Positions 7,650 to 16,666 of a DNA stretch of 64,000 nucleotides are shown here, piece after piece (positions within the stretch are counted from its first letter, which is position 1; every line of letters begins with the position of its first letter). Source of the DNA: Verrucomicrobiia bacterium (lineage in GTDB: Bacteria; Verrucomicrobiota; Verrucomicrobiia; Limisphaerales; DSYF01); contig DASTWL010000088.1 of assembly GCA_035765895.1 (NCBI GenBank), forward strand, positions 1 through 64,000, given 5' to 3'. The position numbers and the translations under genes were made by a program. A model generated the notes under the pieces. That model was not told the origin of the DNA. It searched no databases and saw only the letters and a list, made by a program, of their open reading frames with translations.

Positions 7650-9134
7650 ATGGCAGAGCGTGTTTATCTCGGAGTGGATCTGGGCGCGGAGAGCGGCCGG
7701 GTCATGGCGGGCGTGTGGAATGGCAAATGTTTGCGGCTGGAGGAAGTGCATCGCTTTCCCAACGGCGGCGTGTTTATCGCGGACAGCCTGCGGTGGGATG
7801 TGGTCCGTCTGTGGGCGGAAATTCAGAACGGCCTCGCGCTGGCCGGGCGAAAATATGGCCGGTCGGTGGTTTCCGTGGGCGCCGACACGTGGGGCGTGGA
7901 CTTTGTGCTGCTGACCAAAGCCGGCGAGTTGCTCGGCCTGCCGTATCATTATCGCGATGCCCGCACGCAGGGTCTGTTGGAAGCGGCCTTCAAAATCGTG
8001 CCGCGCGCGGAACTCTACGCGCAGACGGGTCTCCAGTTCATGGAACTCAACACGCTTTATCAGTTGCTCGCTCTGCGCCGGCAACATCCCGATCTCATTG
8101 GTGCGGCGGCAGACTTCCTGTTCATGCCGGATTTTCTGCATTTTTGCCTGAGCGGGGCGCGTGTGGCGGAATACACCATCGCCTCCACCTCCCAATGCCT
8201 GCATCCGGCGAAACGTGACTGGAACCACGAACTGCTGGCGAAGTTCGACCTGCCGGCGCGGATATTTCCGTCCCTCATCCAGCCGGGAACCAACCTGGGA
8301 AAACTCCGCAACTCGGTCGCCGCGCGCACCGGGTTGCCCGAGGTCTCCGTGGTGGCGCCGCCCGCGCACGACACCGCATCGGCCGTGGCGGGTGTGCCGA
8401 CGGCAAACACGGGCAAGGCCGATTGGGCCTACCTCAGTTCGGGCACGTGGTCGTTGCTGGGCGTGGAAGTGGCCGCGCCGGTCGTGACGCCGCGGGCGCT
8501 TGAACTGAACATGACCAATGAAGGCGGGCTCGACGGCACCATCCGGTTGTTGAAAAACATCATCGGGCTCTGGCTGATTCAACAATGCAAACGGTCGTTC
8601 GATGCGGCGGGGCGGAAGCATGATTACGCCGAGCTCACGCGCATGGCGGCGGCCTCCAAACCGCTGCGGTCGCTCGTGAACCCGGACGACCCGCGGTTTC
8701 TGAATCCGGCCGACATGCCCAGGGCGATTCAGGAGTTTTGCCGCGAGACCGGCCAGCCCGTTCCCGAAACCGACGGACAGATCATTCGCTGTGCCACGGA
8801 AAGCCTCGCGCTGAAATACGGCGTCGTGTTCCGGCAGTTGGAGGAATTGACCGGCAACCGCCTGGCCGTGCTCCACATCGTTGGCGGCGGTTCGCGGAAC
8901 GATCTGCTCAACCAGCTCACCGCCAATGCCTGTGGCCGGCTGGTGCGCACCGGTCCCGTCGAGGCCACCGTCATGGGCAACATCCTGACGCAGGTGCGTG
9001 CCAGCGGTGAATTGCATTCTCTCGCGGAAATGCGCGAAGTCGTGCGTGCGTCTTCCGAACTCGGCCACTTCGAACCCCAGCACGACGCCGACTGGAGCGC
9101 GGCCGCGGATCGGTTTGCGGCGTTGGTGAAGTAG
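7650..9134 (+). CDS. rhaB: Rhamnulokinase-type FGGY carbohydrate kinase
   Basis: 494-residue FGGY kinase predicted to phosphorylate L-rhamnulose (or a related ketose) with ATP. The N-terminus has YLGVDLGAESGRVM, followed by ADTWGVDFVLL and PYHYRDARTQG. The RhaB-like PPAHDTASAVAGVP contains the catalytic Asp, and the C-terminal ATP site reads LHIVGGGSRNDLLNQL. The start at 7650 begins the first strand of the fold; the open frame back to 7473 overlaps the BtpA gene. No rhaA, rhaD or RhaM is present nearby, so the pathway must be completed elsewhere or the kinase serves another ketose. Confidence 0.88.
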   Translation: MAERVYLGVDLGAESGRVMAGVWNGKCLRLEEVHRFPNGGVFIADSLRWDVVRLWAEIQNGLALAGRKYGRSVVSVGADTWGVDFVLLTKAGELLGLPYHYRDARTQGLLEAAFKIVPRAELYAQTGLQFMELNTLYQLLALRRQHPDLIGAAADFLFMPDFLHFCLSGARVAEYTIASTSQCLHPAKRDWNHELLAKFDLPARIFPSLIQPGTNLGKLRNSVAARTGLPEVSVVAPPAHDTASAVAGVPTANTGKADWAYLSSGTWSLLGVEVAAPVVTPRALELNMTNEGGLDGTIRLLKNIIGLWLIQQCKRSFDAAGRKHDYAELTRMAAASKPLRSLVNPDDPRFLNPADMPRAIQEFCRETGQPVPETDGQIIRCATESLALKYGVVFRQLEELTGNRLAVLHIVGGGSRNDLLNQLTANACGRLVRTGPVEATVMGNILTQVRASGELHSLAEMREVVRASSELGHFEPQHDADWSAAADRFAALVK

Positions 9135-9304
9135 CCGGCCGGCGCGCCCCACGCCTGCCGTTCGGCCGCGGTGCCAGCCACCGGTGACCGGGAATTGGTT
9201 CGTTTGAACGTCCCGTCGGGCCGGCGGGTCACACGTCTGGTGATTTGTCCGCCGAATGCCTTGCATCAGCCCCGCGGAAAATCATCGCTGCCATGATTCG
9301 TTTC

Positions 9305-9333
9305 TTGGCAGGAAGCGGCGGTGTTCTTACAGT
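9305..9333 (+). promoter_or_regulatory. Candidate sigma-70 promoter for the EF-G-like gene
   Basis: TTGGCA at 9305-9310 and TACAGT at 9328-9333 are separated by exactly 17 bases and lie about 55 bases before the start codon of the EF-G-like gene, in a 253-base gap without other features. Confidence 0.5.
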
Positions 9334-9387
9334 GCCATTAGTTCCGGGAAAAAGTGGATCAATGCAACCTTCAGGAAATGGTGACGT

Positions 9388-11472
9388 ATGAAAGAGTATC
9401 AAGCTGCAGATATTCGAAACTTTTCAATCGTGGGACACGCTTCCGCCGGCAAGACGACATTGAGTGAAGCCATGCTCGCCTGTGCCGGGGAAATCAACCG
9501 GATGGGCAGTGTCGCCGCGGGCAGCACCGTTTCGGATTATCACGAGGCTGAACAGGCGCGGAAGATTTCCATCCAGTCCACGCTGCTGCATCTGGAATGG
9601 CTCGGGAAGAAGTTCAACGTGATCGATTGTCCCGGCTATTCGGATTTCATCTGCGAGAGCCTCGGCGCATTGCGCGCCAGTGACTTTGCGCTGGTGGTGG
9701 TCAACGCCCAGCACGGCGTGGGGGTGGGCACGGACATGGTGTGGCGTTACGCCACCGAATTCGGCATCCCGAAAATGATCGTCCTGAATGGCTTCGACAA
9801 GCCCGAGGCCGACTTTGAAACCGCGCTGGCGCAGGTGCGTGAGCATTTTGGTTCGCGTGTGTTTCCCATGAACCTGCCGCTGAACTCCGGTCCAGGCTTC
9901 AATCAACTGCTGGATGTGCCCCGTTCGGAAGTGACGACGTATGCCGCCGACCAGAGCGGCAAATTCACCGAGGTTTCGGCCGCCGGCACCCACGCAAAAC
10001 AAGTCACCGCCCTGCACGAGCAGCTCATCGAGTTCATCGCCGAGGCCGACGATTCGCTCATGGAGAAGTGGATGGACAGGGGCACGCTGACGGAGGACGA
10101 GCTGCGCAGCGGGCTCCATGCCGCCGTGCAACGGCAGGCGTTCATCCCGTTGTTCTGCGTCTCGGCCGAAAACAACATCGGCGTGGCGCGGTTGATGGAT
10201 TTCATCGCCAAATACGGCTCCTCGCCGGTGGACCGCGTCAAAGTGTCGGCCGTGGACCCCGACGGGAATGATGTGGACGTGGCCCTGAACGACGGCGAAC
10301 CGGTGCTTTATGCCTTCAAAGTCATGAACGAATCCGGCTTCGGCGACATGACCTTCTTCCGGGTTTATGCGGGGCAGGTGAAAATGGGCAGCGACCTGTT
10401 TAACGCCGACCGGCGCGTCAGTGAAAAACTAGGTCCGCTTTATCTGGTCAACGGCAAGAACCGGACGAGTGCCGCCTCGCTCAATGCGGGCGACATCGGC
10501 GCCGTCGTCAAGCTCAGGGACACCCACATCGGCAACACGCTGTCCACCGTCAAGCGGCCGGTGTCGCTGCCCAAGGTGCAGTATCCCGCGCCCAACGTGC
10601 TTTCCGCGCTGCAACTCAAGACCAAGGGCGATGAAGACAAGCTGGCCGTGGGCATTGCCGCCTTGCACGAGGAGGACGCCTCGTTTGCCTACTCGGTGGA
10701 TGCGGAATTGCATCAAACCATCCTGGCCGGGCAGGGGGAACTGCACCTCGACGTGCTGGTCGAACGCCTCCGGCGCCGCTTCAAGGTGGACCTGGAATTG
10801 ACCGCGCCCAAAATCGCCTATCGCGAAACGGTCAAGAGCCGCGGGGAATCCAAATACCGGCACAAGAAGCAAACGGGTGGCGCCGGTCAATTTGCCGAAG
10901 TATGGATGCGCATCGAACCCAAGCCGCGCGACACCGGCTTCGAGTTTACGCAATCGTTGGTCGGCCAGAACGTGGATCGGGGTTTTGTGCCGTCTGTTGA
11001 GAAAGGCGTTTCGTCTGCGTGCAAGGAGGGCATTCTGGCCGGTTACCGCGTCGTGGATTTGAAGGTCGATTTCTACGACGGCAAGATGCATCCCGTTGAT
11101 TCGGGCGACGTGGCGTTTCAAATCGCCGGCAAGGAGGCATTCCGCGAGGCCTTTCTCCAGGCGCGTCCCTGCCTGCTGGAGCCGATTCACAAGCTGACCA
11201 TTCGGGCGCCCGAGGATTGTCTGGGAAAAATCATCGGCGACGTGTCGAGCCGCCGCGGCAAGGTGCTCGGCATGGAGGCGGACGGCAGTTTGCAGGTGCT
11301 GATTGCGGAGGTGCCCGCCCGCGAGCTGCATCATTATGCCACGGTCCTGCGTTCACTCACCGGCGGTCGCGGCATTCACCAGGAGATGTTCAGCCATTAC
11401 GAGGAAATGCCGCGGGAACTGGAAGCGCGGGTGGTAGAGGAGAGCAAGAAGGCGCGGAACAACTCCCACTGA
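9388..11472 (+). CDS. EF-G-2-type translation factor GTPase
   Basis: 694-residue five-domain EF-G homologue. G1 is GHASAGKT (16-23) instead of the usual AHxDAGKTT. G3 is DCPGYSDF (80-87), so the position of the catalytic His of canonical EF-G is Tyr 84. G4 reads NGFDK (134-138), with Gly where NKxD has Lys. Domain II, the tandem domains III-V and the tail (SSRRGKVLGM, MFSHYEEMP) are complete. These departures match the EF-G-2 class, of which Thermus EF-G-2 (DAPGYGDF) is an example; function beyond ribosome binding is unclear. It is probably not the main elongation factor. It has its own promoter and no str-operon neighbours. Confidence 0.85.
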   Translation: MKEYQAADIRNFSIVGHASAGKTTLSEAMLACAGEINRMGSVAAGSTVSDYHEAEQARKISIQSTLLHLEWLGKKFNVIDCPGYSDFICESLGALRASDFALVVVNAQHGVGVGTDMVWRYATEFGIPKMIVLNGFDKPEADFETALAQVREHFGSRVFPMNLPLNSGPGFNQLLDVPRSEVTTYAADQSGKFTEVSAAGTHAKQVTALHEQLIEFIAEADDSLMEKWMDRGTLTEDELRSGLHAAVQRQAFIPLFCVSAENNIGVARLMDFIAKYGSSPVDRVKVSAVDPDGNDVDVALNDGEPVLYAFKVMNESGFGDMTFFRVYAGQVKMGSDLFNADRRVSEKLGPLYLVNGKNRTSAASLNAGDIGAVVKLRDTHIGNTLSTVKRPVSLPKVQYPAPNVLSALQLKTKGDEDKLAVGIAALHEEDASFAYSVDAELHQTILAGQGELHLDVLVERLRRRFKVDLELTAPKIAYRETVKSRGESKYRHKKQTGGAGQFAEVWMRIEPKPRDTGFEFTQSLVGQNVDRGFVPSVEKGVSSACKEGILAGYRVVDLKVDFYDGKMHPVDSGDVAFQIAGKEAFREAFLQARPCLLEPIHKLTIRAPEDCLGKIIGDVSSRRGKVLGMEADGSLQVLIAEVPARELHHYATVLRSLTGGRGIHQEMFSHYEEMPRELEARVVEESKKARNNSH

Positions 11473-11556
11473 ACGGCCGTTCCGGCCGGGGGGGCGGCCA
11501 CGGATTTCGCATGAACAAACTGGCCTTGGTTGCATCTATGCGGAATTGTGTTCGCC

Positions 11557-14037
11557 ATGATGACAAAGGCATTGCCTGGCTCGGGACCGGAACCACGAGG
11601 CGTGAACCGGCTGGTTCGCCGCGGTGCGCCGTGGGGTTTGCTGGTGCTGCCGATTTTCTTCGCGGGAATGGCTGCGGTTCTGGCGCAAACGCCGACGGCC
11701 CCTCGCTCCGTCAACTTTGACTTCGACTGGCGATTTCATCTTGGTGATGCGCCGGAAGCGGCGCAATCGCGCTTTGACGACGGCGCCTGGCGGCAACTGG
11801 ACTTGCCCCACGATTTCAGTGCGGAAGGGAATTTCTCCCCAACAAACGCCAGTTGCACCGGCTACCTGCCCGGTGGCGTCGGGTGGTATCGCAAATCATT
11901 CACCCTGCCGGAATCGGCGCGGGGCAAACGGGTGTTCGTGGAATTTGACGGCGTTCAACGGGACAGCGACGTGTGGATTAACGGAACCCATCTCGGCCAT
12001 CGCCCGAACGGTTACATCAGCTTTTCCTGCGAACTCACGCCGCAGTTGCGCTTTGGCGATGCCACCAATGTTTTGGCGGTGCGCGTCGAGCGCGACAACG
12101 TGGCGGATTCGCGTTGGTATCCCGGCACCGGCATCTATCGTGACGTGCGCTTGAGTGTGGTGGAGGCGCTGCATTTTGCGACCTGGGGAACGTTTGTCAC
12201 CACGCCGCGCGTGACGGACCAGGCGGCCGATGTGGTGGTCAACGCGGATGTGCGAAACGAGGCGGCCGCGGCGTGTGAGACGCGCGTGGTCGTGCAGTTG
12301 CTTGATCCGGATGGCAAATCCGTCGGTGAATCCCGGCAGGTCCAGCACCTCGAGGCCGGGCAGAGGTTCACGTTTACCCTCTGGCAGCAAGTCGCACAGC
12401 CGCGTCGCTGGTCGCTGAACGCGCCCAACCTTTACACCGCCGTCTGCCGGGTGTTCCACGGCGAGCAGCTTGCCGATGAAACCCGCACGACCTTTGGCAT
12501 CCGCACCATCCGGTTTGATGCCCGGAACGGTTTTTTCCTGAACGAAGTGAATCTCAAGATCAAGGGCGTTTGTCTGCACCACGATGCCGGTGCGCTGGGT
12601 GCCGCCGTGCCTCGCGAAGTGCTGGAACGGCGTCTGCAACTTTGCCGGGACATGGGCGTGAATGCCATCCGATGCTCGCACAATCCCATGGCTCCGGAGC
12701 TTTACGACTTGTGCGACCGGCTGGGGTTGCTGGTCATGGACGAGGCGTTCGACGAATGGGAAATCGGCAAGCGCAAATGGGTTGAGGGCCGCAACGTCGG
12801 GACCGCCGGGCGTTTCGGTTACAGTCATGACTTTGCAGCTTGGGCGGCGACGGATTGCGCCGACATGGTGCGGCGCGACCGCAATCATCCGAGCATCATC
12901 CTCTGGAGCCTGGGCAACGAAATCGATTATCCCACCGACCCGTATGTGCTCGACGTGACGCGGCGGGTGGAAGGTTTTGCGGTCGACGAACGGCAGCCGC
13001 GCATGACGCGCCTCACGGCGGTGGCACCCCGGTTGATCGCCGCCGTCAAGGAGCAGGATCCGACCCGGCCCGTAACGATGGCGCTGGCCAACTGGCCGGC
13101 GTCTGACGCCATCGGGCTGGCGTCCATGCTGGACGTGGTGGGCGGGAATTATCAGGAGGATTTGTATACGCAAACGCACCGGCAGTTTCCCGGTCGCGCG
13201 CTCTTCGGCAGCGAGAACGGGAAGGGCTACAACGAATGGCGTGCGGTGGTGCAAAACGATTACGTTGCCGGCCAATTTCTGTGGGTCGGTTTTGATTTTT
13301 TGGGCGAAGCCGGGCGCTGGCCGAATCATGGTTCGGGCGCCGGTCTGTTCGACACCCGCGGCTTTCTGAAGCCCGAAGGCTGGCAGCGCGAGGCGCTTTG
13401 GGGCGACCATCCGGTGCTGCACGTGGTCGTGCGTCCGGAAGCGACTGCGCCGCGGGAACGACGCTTTCCGGCCCGGGCTCATTGGAACTGGGGCGACAGC
13501 AACCGCCCGGTGAACGTCACCGTGTTCAGCAACTGTGAAGCAGTCGAGTTGCGCGTGAACGGTCGCGCCGTCGCCACTGTGCCGGTAGGGCCGGAGCGTG
13601 TGGCCAGCGCCTCGCTTTCGTATGAACCGGGCACGCTGGAAGCCGTTGGACGCACGGTGGGCAGGGAAAGTGTCCGGACCGAACTGCGCACGGCGGGCGC
13701 GCCGGCGCGGGTGCACATCGAATTGGACCGGCAGGGATTGAGCGCGACGCAACGCGAGGTCGCTCACGCCGTCATCTCGGTGGTCGATGATCACGGCGTC
13801 GTGGTTCCGGATGCGGCCGTGCCGGTCACCGTGAGCGTGGCTGGAACCGGCCGTCTGCTGGGTGTGGACAACGGTGACCTTTGGGACACCACACCCTTGA
13901 GCAGCCCGACGAAACGGCCGCGCGACGGCAAGCTGCTGGCCATCATCGGGGCGGGGAGAAGCCCGGGGCCGCTGCGGTTGCAGGTTTCGGCCGCGGGCCT
14001 GGCTCCGGCGGAAGTGTCCCTGGAAACGACGAAATGA
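11557..14037 (+). CDS. Secreted glycoside hydrolase family 2 enzyme, beta-galactosidase-like
   Basis: About 826 residues. An N-terminal signal segment (hydrophobic WGLLVLPIFFAGMAAVL, probable cleavage after VLA) is followed by the GH2 sugar-binding domain (DFDWRFHLGD; VWINGTHLGHRPNGY). An Ig-like domain and a TIM barrel follow, with acid/base Glu 455 in SLGNEID and probable nucleophile Glu 553 in FGSEN. The C-terminal part holds a DUF4982-like domain (VELRVNGRAV) and a further Ig-like domain. Beta-galactosidase is likely given the galactose operon at 27-32 kb, but GH2 also contains mannosidases and glucuronidases. The ATG pair at 11557/11560 is preferred over a TTG at 11530. Confidence 0.87.
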   Translation: MMTKALPGSGPEPRGVNRLVRRGAPWGLLVLPIFFAGMAAVLAQTPTAPRSVNFDFDWRFHLGDAPEAAQSRFDDGAWRQLDLPHDFSAEGNFSPTNASCTGYLPGGVGWYRKSFTLPESARGKRVFVEFDGVQRDSDVWINGTHLGHRPNGYISFSCELTPQLRFGDATNVLAVRVERDNVADSRWYPGTGIYRDVRLSVVEALHFATWGTFVTTPRVTDQAADVVVNADVRNEAAAACETRVVVQLLDPDGKSVGESRQVQHLEAGQRFTFTLWQQVAQPRRWSLNAPNLYTAVCRVFHGEQLADETRTTFGIRTIRFDARNGFFLNEVNLKIKGVCLHHDAGALGAAVPREVLERRLQLCRDMGVNAIRCSHNPMAPELYDLCDRLGLLVMDEAFDEWEIGKRKWVEGRNVGTAGRFGYSHDFAAWAATDCADMVRRDRNHPSIILWSLGNEIDYPTDPYVLDVTRRVEGFAVDERQPRMTRLTAVAPRLIAAVKEQDPTRPVTMALANWPASDAIGLASMLDVVGGNYQEDLYTQTHRQFPGRALFGSENGKGYNEWRAVVQNDYVAGQFLWVGFDFLGEAGRWPNHGSGAGLFDTRGFLKPEGWQREALWGDHPVLHVVVRPEATAPRERRFPARAHWNWGDSNRPVNVTVFSNCEAVELRVNGRAVATVPVGPERVASASLSYEPGTLEAVGRTVGRESVRTELRTAGAPARVHIELDRQGLSATQREVAHAVISVVDDHGVVVPDAAVPVTVSVAGTGRLLGVDNGDLWDTTPLSSPTKRPRDGKLLAIIGAGRSPGPLRLQVSAAGLAPAEVSLETTK

Positions 14038-14071
14038 GCAGTTGACCGTTCGTGGGAAAGTTTGACCGGGT

Positions 14072-14099
14072 TTGAAATCCCTGCGCCAGGGGGGACAAT
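14072..14099 (+). promoter_or_regulatory. Candidate promoter for tRNA-Phe
   Basis: TTGAAA at 14072-14077 and GACAAT at 14094-14099 are separated by 16 bases and lie about 50 bases before the tRNA. An alternative -35 TTGACC is at 14062. A match by eye only. Confidence 0.35.
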
Positions 14100-14149
14100 A
14101 AAACCTTGCCAAGGCGGAAGCCCGCGAGTTTACTTTGCGTCCGCTGCGT

Positions 14150-14225
<76 letters not shown>

Positions 14226-14356
14226 CTTCTTTTATAACGACTTACTTCGTGAGTGTGCCTCAAATGTGCTTCTAGTTGGTTTTTTTCTTTCCGGGAGGGC
14301 GCATGCTTCAACGAGCGCCGTCCCGATCTCGCGGTAGGATTTGGATGACCACGCCG

Positions 14357-14524
14357 CTATCGAACACGGCCGCCGGAAGGAATCCGATGAAGGCGAGGAC
14401 AAGCGGTCGCTCCGAGGGCTGGAGTCAGCGTGTTTAGGACGCGTTCCGCATCCTCCGTTGTCCCTGGCAGGACATCGGAGAGGCCGTCGAAAACACTGCC
14501 GCATCTTAAAACAAGCGTGCTCAT
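14357..14524 (-). pseudogene. Truncated amidohydrolase N-terminus
   Basis: A 55-codon frame starts MSTLVLRCGSVFDGLSD, which looks like the first strand pair of metal-dependent amidohydrolases, and then runs into unrelated sequence and a stop at 14357. Its ATG overlaps the TRIC gene stop as ATGA, the usual arrangement in this genome for coupled genes, so an intact third gene of the operon probably once followed. No catalytic HxH or later metal ligand remains. No other gene is seen in 14226-14520. Assignment rests on a short match recalled from the family and needs a search. Confidence 0.4.
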
Positions 14525-15183
14525 CCCTGATGCTCCGTGTTCGAATGTTTCGGCGAACGTATGGTCATTCGTTCGGGCTTGCCAGCGTTCGGAAGATGCC
14601 AGTGGCGTCGAATGGCCAGAAATCTGAGCGCAAAGCATAGGGTTGCACCCGCCATTCCCGCCCATCCTGGCGAAAAACCCAATTTGCGGCTAAAAATCAC
14701 CACGGCGGAGCCAATTAGGGCAGCGACCGCATAAATATCAGCACGCAATACGATGGGGATTTCCGCCACAAGAACATCCCGAACCATCCCGCCGCCTATT
14801 CCCGTCAACATGCCGAGCAGAACCGCGGGCACCGGGCCAAGATGAAACGCGAGCGCCTTATTGGTGCCCTCAACGGCAAATAGAGCCAGACCGGCAGCAT
14901 CGCACAACAGGACCGCCGTCTTCAGTCGATCGACATCCGAATAGCGGAAGAATGTGACTACGCCGGCCAGCAGGGAGACGGCTACATAACGCCAATCGTT
15001 GATCGCCAGTGGGGGAGTGGCTCCGATAACCACGTCACGAATGATTCCGCCCGAATTGCCAGCCAGAAAAGAAAGGACAAGGACGCCAAAGATGTCGAGC
15101 CGCCTCTTTACGCCCGTCAGGGCTCCGCTCAACGCGAAAACAAATGTCCCAGCCAAATCAAGAGCTAGATTGAAACTTTCCAT
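14521..15183 (-). CDS. TRIC-family (UPF0126) membrane protein, cation or glycine channel-like
   Basis: 220 residues with about seven membrane segments built as two repeats, each with the family motif: GNSGGIIRDVVIG near residue 45 and GIGGGMVRDVLVAEIP near 130. Bacterial members (YadS, YicG and relatives of trimeric intracellular cation channels) sit in the inner membrane and have been linked to cation or glycine movement. The cytoplasmic tail (RRHWHLPNAGKPER) is short. It starts 3 bases after the M20 amidohydrolase stop and overlaps the amidohydrolase remnant, so the three form one transcript. GC content is visibly lower than in flanking genes. Confidence 0.88.
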   Translation of the reverse strand: MESFNLALDLAGTFVFALSGALTGVKRRLDIFGVLVLSFLAGNSGGIIRDVVIGATPPLAINDWRYVAVSLLAGVVTFFRYSDVDRLKTAVLLCDAAGLALFAVEGTNKALAFHLGPVPAVLLGMLTGIGGGMVRDVLVAEIPIVLRADIYAVAALIGSAVVIFSRKLGFSPGWAGMAGATLCFALRFLAIRRHWHLPNAGKPERMTIRSPKHSNTEHQG

Positions 15184-15186
15184 TGG

Positions 15187-16503
15187 TCAGGTTGTCTTCG
15201 ACCCGGCTGAATCGGGCGAGAGCCAGGCTTTCGTCGCAACCATCAGAGTCTGGATTCCCGTTTCCAAAGTTGGGTGAATCACGGGCGCAAAATGGGGGTT
15301 GTGATTGCTGGGGATTTCTCCCAGCCGTCCGGCTTTTTTAGCCTTGGCGTATTGAACTGGATCAATTCCGCCGACGAACCAAAAAACGGACGGCACATGC
15401 CATTCGGTTCCAAAGCACCCAAAGTCCTCGCTCGCCATTGTTGGCTTGGTGTTCTGAATTTGGTGAGCGGGAAAGTTCTTTCGAAACGCTTCAACCACCC
15501 GGTTGGTTGCTGCCGCATCGTTCTTGACCAGAGAATAACGATCCAAAAGGGTAATTTCCGGCTTGCGGGGGGCTCCAGACGCGACAGCCTCCGCATTGAC
15601 TATCCGCTTGATGGCATCAAGCACGCGTTTGCGAACTCCTTCATCAAACGTGCGCACGTTTAGCTTGATGATTGCCTCGTCGGGAATGATGTTCTCTTTC
15701 GTTCCAGCCTCAAGCGCACCAATGGTGACAACGGCGGCTTCGGTGGGTGCCACCTCGCGGGAGACGATGGTTTGGAGCCGCATCACGGTTGATGCCGCCA
15801 TCACCACTGGATCAATGCTGGTCTCGGGCATTGATCCGTGAGCCCCGCGACCAAACAACCGGATTTGCAAACTGTCGGCGGCAGATGTGATCACACCCGC
15901 GCGACCGGCGAGCGTTCCCGCTGAAAGGCTCATCACGTGCTGGCCAAGCACCACATCGGGTTTGGGAAATCGTTTGAACAGCCCATCGTCGATCATTGCT
16001 TGCGATCCCTCGGCGGTTTCCTCGCCCGGCTGAAAAACAACCAGCAGGGTTCCGCGCCACGTATCGCGGGCTTCGGCAAGAAGCATAATGGCGCCGATCA
16101 GCCAGGTGACATGCATGTCATGACCACAGGCGTGCATCACGGGCACAGTTCTGCCTTCGCGATCGGTTGCGGTCAGCTTGCTGGCATAAGGCAAACCGGT
16201 TAATTCTTTCACCGGCAGCGCATCCATATCCGCACGCAGCATGACCGTGGGGCCGCTCCCATTATGCAACAAACCCACGACGCCGGTTTTCCCAACTCCA
16301 GTGGTTACTTGATAACCCGCCGTGCGGAGCCGCGCGGCGGCCAGGCCAGCGGTGCGGGTTTCTTGCATGGAAAGTTCGGGATGGGAATGAATGTCTTTAT
16401 AAAGCGCCTCCAAGTCTGGCAGGAGCTTTTTGAGACTGTCTGAAGGAGTATCAGCCGACTTCGAGTTTTTTATGCCGGGAGATTTGGCGCTTTTAGTTCT
16501 CAT
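15187..16503 (-). CDS. M20-family amidohydrolase (hippurate/N-acyl amino acid hydrolase type)
   Basis: About 438 residues. Zinc-site motifs are VMHACGHDMHVTWL, the catalytic GEETAEGSQAM, GQHVMSL and ASEDFGCF near the C-terminus; the dimerisation-domain segment is FGRGAHGSMP. The family removes acyl groups from amino acids, including hippurate and indole-acetyl conjugates. The start is set at ATG 16503. An in-frame GTG at 16560 would read through the transposase remnant in another frame and is unlikely. Secreted relatives carry a signal peptide. Here the N-terminus (MRTKSAKSPGIKNSKS) has none and abuts the IS scrap, so the original leader may have been replaced. Confidence 0.88.
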   Translation of the reverse strand: MRTKSAKSPGIKNSKSADTPSDSLKKLLPDLEALYKDIHSHPELSMQETRTAGLAAARLRTAGYQVTTGVGKTGVVGLLHNGSGPTVMLRADMDALPVKELTGLPYASKLTATDREGRTVPVMHACGHDMHVTWLIGAIMLLAEARDTWRGTLLVVFQPGEETAEGSQAMIDDGLFKRFPKPDVVLGQHVMSLSAGTLAGRAGVITSAADSLQIRLFGRGAHGSMPETSIDPVVMAASTVMRLQTIVSREVAPTEAAVVTIGALEAGTKENIIPDEAIIKLNVRTFDEGVRKRVLDAIKRIVNAEAVASGAPRKPEITLLDRYSLVKNDAAATNRVVEAFRKNFPAHQIQNTKPTMASEDFGCFGTEWHVPSVFWFVGGIDPVQYAKAKKAGRLGEIPSNHNPHFAPVIHPTLETGIQTLMVATKAWLSPDSAGSKTT

Positions 16504-16666
16504 GTTGTTGAAGGGCAAATTCGCTGTAGGCCGTGCCTTTCTGCATGCCATGGGTTTCACTCACCGAACTGTCCAAGTCCAGAACCAGTTCCCGCATCAC
16601 TCGATGGCCCATCCCCAACCATTCGCCGCATTGCTGGATTTGGCGCAGCCATTCGCGTATCGCGCT
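16493..16666 (-). mobile_element. Degenerate IS1380-family transposase fragment
   Basis: A 57-codon minus-strand frame, bounded by stops at 16667-16669 and 16493-16495, contains MRELVLDLDSSVSETHG followed by QKGTAY. This is the strongly conserved catalytic-core entry of IS1380-type transposases (LDxDSS...G.Q.G.AYN). The similarity ends abruptly after AYS, and the usual CTCYHP block is absent, so only a scrap of the gene survives. The sequence between 16667 and 16879 shows no further recognisable element and no gene. The fragment directly abuts and overlaps the start of the M20 gene. It is a relic, not an active element. Confidence 0.6.

Noticed and set aside
11896-14112. 738-residue minus-strand open frame opposite the GH2 gene
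   Set aside because: Shadow of the GH2 reading frame; it also runs across the stop and promoter region of the true gene.
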